Source: Hyparrhenia diplandra (taxonomy: Eukaryota > Streptophyta > Magnoliopsida > Poales > Poaceae). From it: a stretch of DNA of 64,000 bases. The stretch is taken from contig JADLZK010012353.1 in NCBI GenBank assembly GCA_015847255.1, positions 1-64,000 on the forward strand. Reading direction: 5' to 3'. Made by a program: the position numbers and the translations under genes. Positions 45,001 through 54,542 of this stretch are shown here, piece by piece. The notes beneath the pieces are model-generated. The model was not told the origin of the DNA. It was given only the letters and a program-made list of their open reading frames with translations, and searched no databases. Numbering within the stretch: the first letter of the stretch is position 1; the number at the start of each line of letters is the position of its first letter.

Positions 45001-45599
45001 GACGCCCGGCTTGGATAAGAAGGACTATTACGGCATAGTCGAAGAAATATATGAGCTCAACTTTGGGGGTCCCAAAGAACTCAAGCTGGTGGTTTTCAAA
45101 TGCCATTGGTTCGATCCTGATGACACGAAAGTAGACCCTACGATTGGGCAAGTCGAAATTCGACAGGATTCCACATATGGAGGAGAGGATGTCTATATCG
45201 TGGCTAATATACACGCCACGCAGGTTTATTACCTCCCATGGGCGTGCAAAAAAAAAAGCGGACCTTGCGGGTTGGTACCTTGTGCAGCAGGTATCGCCGC
45301 ACGGTAAAGCGCCTGCTCCGAACGATGACGATTACAACTTTGAACCAAACACTCAAGAGTTCTATCAACCTGAGGGGCTAGAAGGACGTTTGCAGATAGA
45401 CATTCTTTCGCTGATGGGCATGGAAGTAGATGCCGCCATAGATGAGGATGAGGGCGATGAGGTGCATGATGCTAAGGACTTACAAATGCTTGAACGATGG
45501 AGGAAGGTGCGCGAAGGAGAAGGAGCTATGGAGCGCGAGGCACATGATGAGAGCGATATAGATGATGAGGCTGATGACAATAGTGATAATGATGACTAC
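42027..45599 (+). pseudogene. CACTA (En/Spm-type) TNP2-like transposase, interrupted
   Basis: The order of domains is that of plant TNP2/TNPD transposases. The transposase-associated N-terminal domain (42027-42270) has MDDREWMYTGF, a Cys pair region and NYSRWILHGE. Transposase_21 (about 42900-43720) has NMNFTMHVWYMYSMHDFLAY, FSGWCVHGR and LPHNIDMMHTEKN. A DUF4218-like part (about 43890-44349) has MIFPPGFFLSMQHMILHLP and RWCYPIERALK. A DUF4216-like part (44999-45270) has DYYGIVEEIYEL and VFKCHWFDP. An acidic tail follows. Frames break at several places (near 42150, 42500-43000, 43420-43570, 45270), yet motifs between breaks are well kept, for example an uninterrupted 258-codon stretch at 43573-44349. 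The last 12 codons lie beyond the LTR retrotransposon, at 54378-54413. Such enzymes excise and reinsert CACTA elements; this copy is inactive. Confidence 0.85.
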
Positions 45600-47109
45600 T
45601 GTTGGTATTTGTTAACTTACAGAGAAATAGATCCGCAAGCGCACGGATATCCAGTGAGCATTTCACCCGGGGAGGGTTTTAAATATCGAATCCACGAGAA
45701 AGACAAGATTAACAATTCATTTGATTAAGGGCGGTGATAGAAGACTAATGAGATTCGGTGGTTTAGCATTTACTTAAACAGGGTGAGCCAATAAAAGATA
45801 ATAATAATAAGGTATATGAGGCGGGTAGAGGTGCACGTGGTGAACAATAGGATAAGATTAATTCCTAGTTAGATTAGGATTGGATTTATGACAAAGGTAC
45901 AGTTCTTATGTAGCATACAAAGAATTTATGAAGTGGTTCTAAAACAGGCATAGCATAAGATCATATATAAATCAAAACCATAAATAAAAATGTGTACCCG
46001 AAGATTACTTAAGAAAATCAAGAACGAAACAAGATAATCCCAAGAACCATTATCGACTAGTCTTATACACGGGGATGGATTGCAAAGGACTCAATAGTCT
46101 TTGTCACCACTACGATCTACCACACGACCCGGCATATAAGGTGAATCCGCAAATAAATTATATCTAAGCACCATGCTTACATACTCTCTATTACCTAGCA
46201 CACTCGAGTAATATACTAGGAGCTCTACGAATAAGTACTTGAATTACCATGAATAATGATTATATCAAATATGCTATGACTAGAATAAAGTGTAAGTAAA
46301 CTAATTGTATGCATAATAATTAAATAGCACGAAGGTGTATGAAAACAATAATTATATTGATTCATAGTGTAACTATCGATCGAGAACTGAGCATACACTC
46401 TCTCTTCTCTAAACCCGACTTTCTATCTAAACTAGGCTCTAGATTAGAGCTATGAATTAGCTATCCTATCTCGTGGTGTCTCCTCTTCTTCTCTGTCTTG
46501 GCTCTTCCTTGATCTACTTCTTATTGAACGTGAAGCTTTAGATCAACTTGGATTGAATTGACTTGAGGGGTCTTGGGCTGTTTATATATGGGTCTTCCTC
46601 TGTCTCTTCAACTTCAACGGCGATGTGGTATTAATCCCGTGCTCCCACCGACGCCATCGGATCAAACCGACCATAAACGTCCGGATTAGATTGCATCTTG
46701 GAGGCGGTTGAGGAAGGTTCCAGAGACCGAGCTGAGGCGGTGGCCTGCCAGGGCCGATCGGCCCCATTATTGGGCCGATCGGCCCAGGGGGCTCTCCCCT
46801 CTGGGTCCCGTCGGTTGTCGCGGCTTCGGAGTCTTCTAGATGATGTTTTCTTGATTGCCAAGTTTCGTTTCACGTTGGGGGTGATCCGAAGCCTTTCGGA
46901 CTTGTTTTCGAGTTGGATTGCGTTGCGTTCGTCGATTCGTATGCCACGTCATTTTCGCTTTGTTTTTACGTTAAGTCCCCGCAAATCACAACTTTACCAA
47001 AACTCATGGAATTCATTAGTAGAAAACCCTAATAAGGTTATCTAATTATATTTTAGTTCTTTTCCATGAATGGTTGATGCATAAAAATATGAGTTAGTGA
47101 GCATCAACA
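45600..47109 (-). repeat. 3' LTR of the Athila-like element (left)
   Basis: 1510 bases, TGTTG...CAACA. TATATAAA on the minus strand at 46581-46588 is the likely promoter TATA box. It differs from the right LTR mainly by single-base indels. Confidence 0.92.
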
Positions 47110-47124
47110 AACTCCCCCAAGCTT
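47110..47124 (-). promoter_or_regulatory. Polypurine tract
   Basis: AAGCTTGGGGGAGTT on the minus strand, directly adjoining the left LTR: the plus-strand primer of reverse transcription. This fixes the element's orientation as minus. Confidence 0.85.
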
Positions 47125-48388
47125 ACCTCTTGCTAGTCCCTAGCAAGGCTCTGTGTGTGTTACCAAAGTAAATCTCAACCAAGATAGGATGAAGAATTTA
47201 GAATCATAAACTTGCTTATATTTACTTGAGAGCATGGGGTTTTTATCATCATGAATCTTGGACTATTGAAAGATAGAACAATTAAGTCAAACACCATGTC
47301 TCAAGTTCGTGGTTTCACTATAACTCGGAGTTTTACAAAAGATTATAAAGTGAAAGCAAAAGAGTGTTCTTTGTATGACAACAATTAATAGTAAACATTT
47401 AATTTCTTAGCCTTTTTTCTTTTGCCTCTTTTGTTTCGAAAATATATCTCTCTTTATGGCAATAAATTTAAGAGAACCTTGGGTTACATGACAACTTAAT
47501 TGGAGAGGTGAGCTCTTCTCACTTTCGTATTGACTTTTTGTCACTTTCTTCTCTCTCCTTTTCTTTTTCTTTTTTCGAGATGTGGGCTCTACTCACCCTG
47601 AACACTTGTCCATTTTTCATCTCTTTTATTAGGGAGGTAGGCCCTTCTCGCCTAGTAGAACACTTGTTCATTTCTCTCCCTCTTTCTCATCTCACTTTTC
47701 TCTCGTTTATATATTTTTTCTTTTTATTTTTTTTTTGCTTGTCATGCCCAAGTCTCATGAAAACATAAAGAGATATATACTTGAAGCAATTTTAGCATAT
47801 TTTCAACAAGGCATTTATTTTATTTTAGTAGGCTTATGTCATACAGGAGACTCATTTAAAAATTAATACTCCAGAATTTAAGTGTCACGTATGAACAAGA
47901 TAGATAGTAGCTCAACTTTTATCATATCATATCAGTCAATTGCCTAGACTTGAAATTTAAGATCATACTCCCACAGAACTCAAGTTCAAAGCATGTTTTA
48001 GAATCTAAACAATTATATCCATGTTCTGGGAGAAATAAAGATGGTAAACTAGGCATTTATCACGGAGGAGCAACATCTATCATGTTCTCAAAGCATAATT
48101 CATTGATCAATATAATTATTATTCTCATTTTTTTTTTAAGCACACCTATATATATATATATATATATATTAAAAACCAAATATTATTTATACTAGCTAAA
48201 CAAACTCAAATATAAATATATAACCTAAAATAATTAAAAACCATAATAATATAAATAGATAAATAGATAGATACTTACCTTGGGGGCACTCCTTCCCCAA
48301 GGGTCTGGCGATAAATACCTCGGGGGCACTCCTTCCCCGAGGGTCCGCCGATTGGTTGGTTGGTTGGTTGGTTGGATAGGGTTTCCCC
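47125..48388 (-). other. 3' noncoding region of the Athila-like element
   Basis: AT-rich, with an (AT)n run at about 48149-48170 and a 39-base direct duplication built on GGGGGCACTCCTTCCCC at 48282 and 48321, then (GGTT)n at 48355-48374. No gene. Confidence 0.6.
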
Positions 48389-49855
48389 TCAATTTGTGGT
48401 TTTTAACGGGGACCACTCCCCAAGCCGCTTGATGCACTCACCTATGTCCCATGCGGCGAAGAGCCTCTCCAATTTGTTGGTGTTGGTCTCCACCATGTCA
48501 CGGATGTCGCCCACCCCCCCCTTTGTCGCATCCACTCTTTGCTGATTGTACAAGATATCGGAGTGGGCGTCTTGAGTGTTGATTAAGGTGCGCATGTTGT
48601 TGTGCACACCCTGGCGGGATACTGCTGGATCGCGGTACTCATAACCTGCAAAAGAGTGGCGGGCCGGCATAAATGCTGTACGACTACCTTCTGGCAATTC
48701 CTGTGTGGGCAGCGGTCCTCCTGGGTAGGCGCGGCGCGGGTACGGTGGCACGAAGCCCTCGTACGCTTGGTATGCTGCACCCTCTGGAGTTTGGTCAGCT
48801 CCTCTGTATTGGGACATTGAAGCTCTGCTTGACGTGGATGGCTGACGTTGGACCGGCTGTGCCTGCGTATGTATCAAGAAAGATTGCACAGAGTATATGC
48901 CTAATCCCGGGTTAGGTAACGGGATTGCATTGTTGTTGTGAAGGTAGTAGTACTGTTCTCGGTCTTTTCTCACCCAGCGGCCCTGTCGGAAATAGTCGTA
49001 CCCTATGATGTCTCGTGGAGTGGTTATGTACGTGATAGTGGTGTTGTCTCCTAGCAGGCCTAGATCATTGGCTATACATGTGATTAATGAAGTGCAGCTT
49101 ATTTCTCCAACTAGGTTGGGGAGTGATAGCCAATGTTCTACCAGTGACTTAACAGATGAAACGGATGTCCTTCTAACAGCGGCATATAGGAATGCCAGCT
49201 CTGATGCTCGTACAGTGATATTGTCCTTTCGTGGGAAAAGGACAAGGGCCATCCATTTGTGTAAGAATCTTAGTGTTGGGAGGTGGATGTCATTTGTGCG
49301 AGGTCGGTGAAACATACCCTTCCCAGTGATTTCATTCAAGAATGCTTCCCTGTTAAAGTCACTTAAGGCGGAGGTTACGTTTATGGGGCAGCCTGACTCA
49401 AAACCTAGTGCAGTACTGAGTTGTTTCCATGTCATCGTGTATGTCTGCCGGAATAACCGAAAGGTCACTCTGGTCCCATCCTTAGTGTAATCTAGAGTGC
49501 ACAGAAATTCTATGGTGAGAAGCCGGCACCCCCTCTCAGCGGTGTCGTAAAAAGAAGACCATCCCAGAATTTGAAAAATAATATTAAACTCCGGTAGAAT
49601 TCCTATATGTTCCATGAATGTATTGTCTAGCATGGGAGTGAGTATGAAATCTCTATTCTTAAGTTTATCATACCTACTCCTCTCATCTCCTGCTTGCAAA
49701 CGAAGATGCACGTCCAAGGTCAATATTTTACCTTGGCTCGGTGAAGGCATTGGAGATGGAGAAGCTAGTGGTGATGGCGTTGCTCTCGTGTCGGTGCTCA
49801 TTGATCGCCGGAACCGGCCCGAGAGTTTGAGCGTGTGACCGACGAAACCTTCCAA
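48389..49855 (-). CDS. Athila ORF-1-like protein, 488 aa, intact
   Basis: An uninterrupted frame that ends with the stop at 48389. The conserved core (about residues 60-300) resembles the Arabidopsis retrotransposon ORF-1 (ATHILA) family: a DKLKNRDFILTPMLD segment, GCRLLTIEFLCTLDYTKDGT, RVTFRLFRQTYTMTWKQLS, then LRFLHKWMALVLFPRKDN. The C-terminal third is Pro/Tyr/Arg-rich and low in complexity. In full-length Athila elements this gene lies after pol, where an envelope-like gene would be, but its function is not established. The start is set at the first ATG; Met19 is an alternative. It is notable that this gene is open while gag is broken and pol is absent. Confidence 0.75.
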   Translation of the reverse strand: MEGFVGHTLKLSGRFRRSMSTDTRATPSPLASPSPMPSPSQGKILTLDVHLRLQAGDERSRYDKLKNRDFILTPMLDNTFMEHIGILPEFNIIFQILGWSSFYDTAERGCRLLTIEFLCTLDYTKDGTRVTFRLFRQTYTMTWKQLSTALGFESGCPINVTSALSDFNREAFLNEITGKGMFHRPRTNDIHLPTLRFLHKWMALVLFPRKDNITVRASELAFLYAAVRRTSVSSVKSLVEHWLSLPNLVGEISCTSLITCIANDLGLLGDNTTITYITTPRDIIGYDYFRQGRWVRKDREQYYYLHNNNAIPLPNPGLGIYSVQSFLIHTQAQPVQRQPSTSSRASMSQYRGADQTPEGAAYQAYEGFVPPYPRRAYPGGPLPTQELPEGSRTAFMPARHSFAGYEYRDPAVSRQGVHNNMRTLINTQDAHSDILYNQQRVDATKGGVGDIRDMVETNTNKLERLFAAWDIGECIKRLGEWSPLKTTN

Positions 49856-50520
49856 ACATGGACGACATTTTCTGGGATTTGGCTAGAGGATTTCTAAAGG
49901 ATTTGTTTCTTCCTAGTTTTCTATTTTTCTCCTCTAATTCTTTCCTTCTCTAATCTGCTCGAGGCAGCTCTTCTTCTCTATTTGGAAACCAGGAAATCGA
50001 GTTGCTTGTGATGAGAAATGAAGAGGGGCTGGCTGCTCCTTTTATAGGGCAGGGGGGGGCCGATCGGCCTGATTATTGGGCCGGTCGGCCCCACAAGTGG
50101 GCCCCGTCGGGTGCCCTCTCCACCATCTAATCTTTGCTGAAATTCCACGCTAGAATAGTATATGTTAGGTCAAGTGGATTTATGCTGGTGGAAATTGGAT
50201 GGTGGAGGAGAAAAGGGAATAAAGAAAGTGGTGATTTGATGTTTTGTCCCTATGACATATGGGTCCCACTTGTAAGGTTGTAATATTTTTGTATTTTCTG
50301 AATAAAAATGAATAAATAAAGCAGCAAGAAGTAAAAATTATTTTTGTGCCACCACAGAAAAGTAATTAAACGGGTTTTACTCAAAAAATTATTAATCATG
50401 GGGCATAATTTTTTTTTTTTACGATGAGTGTAAAAGTGCAGGAATTTAAATTGCAGAAAATAAATGCAAGGAATAAAATATTTTTGGATTTTTTAAATTT
50501 TTACCGAATTACCCGACGGG
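49856..50520 (-). other. Deleted-pol junction region
   Basis: The place where reverse transcriptase, RNase H and integrase should lie. Only about 650 bases of mixed sequence with short frames are present. TATAAAAGG on the minus strand at about 50038 could act as a promoter for the 488-codon gene, but this is speculation. Confidence 0.5.
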
Positions 50521-51328
50521 CGCGAGGGTCCGTAGTTAAGGTCCTCGAAGCGGGGACCTCCCAATCTTCTAGTCCGCCGTTGCATCCTCCATCGGAGAGG
50601 ATGGTTCGTCGGCATCGTCTTCTCTTGATCGATCATGTTCGCAAGTTCTCGTGCGGGTATGAAGGCAAACTTCTCCTCCTTTCCATTGATTTCAAATGTG
50701 ATCTCTCCCGGCCGACGTTGATGTTGGCGTTAGCGGTGCTTTTCGGGGAATGGTCGTCGAGGATGAGTGAGACCCGAGTGCAGGTGCATGTCCGATTACA
50801 ACGAAGTCAAGCGGCACAAAGAACTCCCCGGATCCTCACTAGAATATTCTCGGCGATTCCTAACGGGTAACGAACTGATTGATCTGCTAGTTGTAGACAC
50901 ATTGATGTTGGAACCAAGGTAGGGTGCTTGAGCTTGTCGAAGACAACCTTGGGCATCACACTGACACTTGCTCCAAGATCACAGAGTGCGTTGTTGAAAT
51001 ATTGATCTCCGATTGAGCACTCTATAGTGGGGCATCCTGGATCCTTTTTCTTGATGGGTAATGTGTTTAGGATTGCCGCACTACACTCTTCTGTTAGCTT
51101 GATGATCTCTGTGGTTGGTAGTGGTCTCTTCTTGTTTAAGATATCTCTAATGTACTTAGCGTATGTAGGGACCTGCATGGCATCTAGTAGAGGTACATTA
51201 ATATAAAGCTTCTGGATTACCTCTATGAATTTGCCGAATTGATCATCAACTTGAGGTCTTCTTATTCTTCTTGGATATGGTAGGAAGTTGGTGTCGTGAA
51301 AGTCTTGTCCTATGGGTTCTTGGCGCAC
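50521..51328 (-). pseudogene. Athila-like protease region
   Basis: The frame at 50807-51328 encodes the linker typical of this clade (FIEVIQKLYINVPLLDAMQV, then PTYAKYIRDILNKKRPL) and the aspartic protease start ALCDLGASVSVMP. DLGAS replaces the usual D[TS]G, as is common in Athila-like elements. After a break near 50810 the text continues with the protease C-terminal part (VGRERSH region) to about 50520. No RT follows. Confidence 0.75.
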
Positions 51329-51589
51329 AACTTCTTCTACGTCATCATCCTTGTCTTCGGGAATGTTGGCCGGTACTACGGGTGGTGCAGGGATTGCAGG
51401 TGCCGTAGGTTTCCTAGCCGAGGGTCTTACTGCTCCTGTCGGGTATGGTGGATCAGTGGTTTGCTTACCACCTCTCGTTCGGATATTATGTACCTGCTCA
51501 TGATTAGTGGCAATGTGCAGGCATAGCAGCGAGACAATTTTGATAATTTTGATTCTAGTTTGATATTAAAAGCAACTTGCTCTTTTATC

Positions 51590-52625
51590 ATAGCGAGAAA
51601 AAGTTATCCATTTTAACATTTATATCTTCTAGAATTTTATCATTAGCAACTAACTTTTTAGAGAAATTATCATTAATTTTAACTTGCTCTTCAATTAATT
51701 CTCGTAAAGAAGGTTGCTTGAATTTATTACCCGAATTAAAATTATTACCTGAATACTTACTGCGTAAGTTGGTCATGGTTGTGGTTCTTCTTTTTGGGTT
51801 GGTGCTGATTCGTGAACCACCAAGCTTGAACTTCTTGAAGCGTTCATGTAGTCTTGTAAAGCTTGTCGATCCTTCTTGTAGTTGGCTCGCTCCTCAAGCC
51901 GGTTTAGTAGCACGTCCATCCCAGTTGATACTTGCCTTTAATTCTTCCGATTCTTCTTTTATTTCTTCACTTTGATGCGATGTATTGGGTGTTCTTGAGG
52001 GTCCAGCCTTGATTTTTCGATATCTTGCACATAAGTATGTCGGCTTTTCCCCGGTGTGAGTGATAAGAATGATCCTCCAGCGGTGGCGTCTAGATGCTCT
52101 CTTGGTTTTTGAATTAGTCCATGGTAGAATCCTTGTAAGAGCATCCATTCCTCCATTCCATGGGGAGGGCAATCTCGATATGTATTCTTAAAAAACGTTC
52201 CCACGCCTGCGGAATAGATTCTCCCTTACATTTCTGAAAGTTGGCAATTTTTCCACGTAAGGCATTGGTTTTGCCTATGGGGAAAAATTTTGCTAAGAAT
52301 GTGGTTGAACATTTCTCCCATGTGTCTATCTTTTGTTCTTTGGAGTAGAACCATTGCCTCGCTCTTCCGATAGTGAGAAAGGGAATAAACGGAGCAGGAT
52401 CATGTCCTTGGGAATGTTCTTGATGTTGATGGTGGCGCCTATCTCCATGAAAGTGCGGAGATGAGTGCTTGCATCTTCATGTGTCTTTCCTTCAAACGGG
52501 TTAGCTTGCACCATGTTGATGAGGCTTGCCTTGAGCTCGAACTCATGATTGATTGGAAGTGTAGGTCCAGTGCGAATGTTCTCGATGTTTGGAGCAGAGA
52601 ACTCTCGTAACGTCTTTTCAGGCAT
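51590..52625 (-). pseudogene. Athila-like gag, frameshifted
   Basis: Starts at 52625 (MPEKTLREFSAPNIENIRTG). The first frame carries NPFEGKTHEDASTHLRTFME and MILLRLFPFSLSE, the opening of the Retrotrans_gag domain, then shifts near 52360. Later frames carry the rest (FKNTYRDCPPHGMEEWMLLQ at 51959-52204) and a C-terminal coiled region (51588-51776). No intact product. Confidence 0.8.
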
Positions 52626-52831
52626 GGCTTCAGGAACTTGGTGTTGTTTTTTTTTTGACTTGATTCAGATGATCAACGTGTAGTGAATCACAGTCAAACC
52701 TGTTAATACCCCGCGAGTAAGATGGAAAAAGACAATAAACGGGTAAATCTGTTTTAGCGAGGGATGCTAAGTAGCAAATCCACACTTAGTATTCATCTAT
52801 CAATAATCAAAAAGAAAAGTTATCTAAATCT

Positions 52832-52848
52832 TCCCCGACAACGGCGCC
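52832..52848 (-). promoter_or_regulatory. Primer binding site, tRNA-Asp type
   Basis: TCCCCGACAACGGCGCC on the plus strand differs at one base from the 3' end of plant tRNA-Asp (TCCCCGGCAACGGCGCCA), so the minus-strand transcript can pair with it. It lies 10 bases inside the right LTR. Athila elements use this primer. Confidence 0.8.
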
Positions 52849-52858
52849 GAGAAATGCT

Positions 52859-54372
52859 TGTTGGTATTTGTTAACTTACGAGAGAAATAGATCCGCAAGC
52901 GCACGGATATCCAAAGTGAGCATTTCACCCGGGGAGGGTTTTAAATATCGAATCCACGAGGAAGACAAGATTAACAATTCATTTGATTAAGGACAGTGAT
53001 AGAAGACTAATGAGATTCGGTGGTTTAGCATTTACTTAAACAGGGTGAGCCAATAAAAGATAATAATGATAAGGTATATGAGACAGGTAGAGGTGCACGT
53101 GGTGAACAATAGGATAAGATTAATTCCTAGTTAGATTAGGATTGGATTTATGACAAAGGTACAGTTCTTATGTAGCATACAAAGAATTTCTGAAGTGGTT
53201 CTAAACAGGCATAGCATAAGATCATATATAAATCAAAACCATAAATAAAAATGTGTACCCCGAAGATTACTTAAGAAAATCAAGAACGAAACAAGATAAT
53301 CCCAAGAACCATTATCGACTAGTCTTATACACGGGGGATGGATTGCAAAGGACTCAATAGTGCTGTCACCACTACGATCTACCACACGACCCGGCATATA
53401 AGGTGAATCCGCAAATAAATTATATCTAAGCACCATGCTTACATACTCTCTATTACCTAGCACACTCGAGTAATATACTAGGAGCTCTACGAATAAGTAC
53501 TTCGAATTACCATGAATAATGATTATATCAAATATGCTATGACTAGAATAAAGTGTAAGTAAACTAATTGTATGCATAATAATTAAATAGCACAAAGGTG
53601 TATGAAAACAATAATTATATTGATTCATAGTGTAACTTACTGATCCAGAACCGGAGCATACACTCTCTCTTCTCTAAACCTGACTTTCTATCTAAACTAG
53701 GCTCTAGATTAGAGCTATGAATTAGCTATCCTATCTCGTGGTGTCTCCTCTTCTTCTCCTGTCTTGGCTCTTCCTTGATCTACTTCTTATTGAACGTGAA
53801 GCTTTAGATCAACTTGGATTGAATTGACTTGAGGGGTCTTGGGCTGTTTATATATGGGTCTTCCTCTGTCTCTTCAACTTCAACAGGCGATGTGGTATTA
53901 ATCCCGTGCTCCCACCGACGCCATCGGATCAAACCGACCATAAACGTCCGGATTAGATTGCATCTTGGAGGCGGTTGAGGAAGGTTCGAGAGACCGAAGC
54001 CGAGGTGGTGGCCGCCAGGCCGATCGGCCCCATTATTGGGCGATCGGCCCAGGGGGCTCTCCCCTCTGGGTCCCGTCGGTTGTCGCGGCTTCTGGAGTCT
54101 TCTAGATGATGTTTTCTTCGGTGCCAAGTTTCGTTCACGTTGGGGGTGATCCGAAGCCTTTCGGACTTGTTTCGGAGTTGGATTGCGTTGCGTTACGTCG
54201 GTCGTATGCCACGTCATTTCTGCTGTTTTTCTGTTAAGTCCCTGCAAATCACAACTTTACCAAAACTCATGGAATTCATTAGTAGAAAACCCTAATAAGG
54301 TTATCTAATTATATTTTAGTTCTTTTCCATGAATGGTTGATGCATAAAAATATGAGTTAGTGAGCATCAACA
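52859..54372 (-). repeat. 5' LTR of the Athila-like element (right)
   Basis: 1514 bases, pairs with 45600-47109. Minus-strand TATA box at 53847-53854. The GC-rich segment at 53980-54230 shows most of the differences from the left LTR. Confidence 0.92.
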
Positions 54373-54377
54373 ACTAC

Positions 54378-54413
54378 ATGCCACCCTTTGCCGTTCGCGG
54401 AGATAATTTCTAA
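54378..54413 (+). pseudogene. Last 12 codons of the CACTA transposase
   Basis: After the duplicated ACTAC, the frame that left off at Tyr (45597-45599) continues as MPPFAVRGDNF and a stop at 54411-54413. The retrotransposon therefore hit the very end of the coding sequence. Confidence 0.75.
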
Positions 54414-54542
54414 ATCATGTAAAAATATTTTGTTATTGTTATTACCTTTCAATTATGTTATTACCTTTCAATTATGTTATTACCTTTGAATTATGCAATA
54501 CTAATTGGTTTATTACTGTTTGTCTTTTGGGGACTCTTTAAA

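Larger units (their letters stand above)
45600..54372 (-). mobile_element. Athila-like LTR retrotransposon, complete ends, lacking RT
   Basis: LTRs at 45600-47109 and 52859-54372 begin TGTTG and end CAACA. A perfect 5-base target duplication ACTAC is at 45595-45599 and 54373-54377. On the minus strand a primer site complementary to tRNA-Asp (TGGCGCC-type, 52832-52848) follows the right-hand 5' LTR, and a polypurine tract (AAGCTTGGGGGAGTT, 47110-47124) precedes the left-hand LTR. Internal order on the minus strand: gag, protease, then directly a 488-codon Athila ORF-1-like gene. Reverse transcriptase, RNase H and integrase are missing, so the element depends on others for movement. It is inserted in the CACTA transposase gene. 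Confidence 0.93.
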
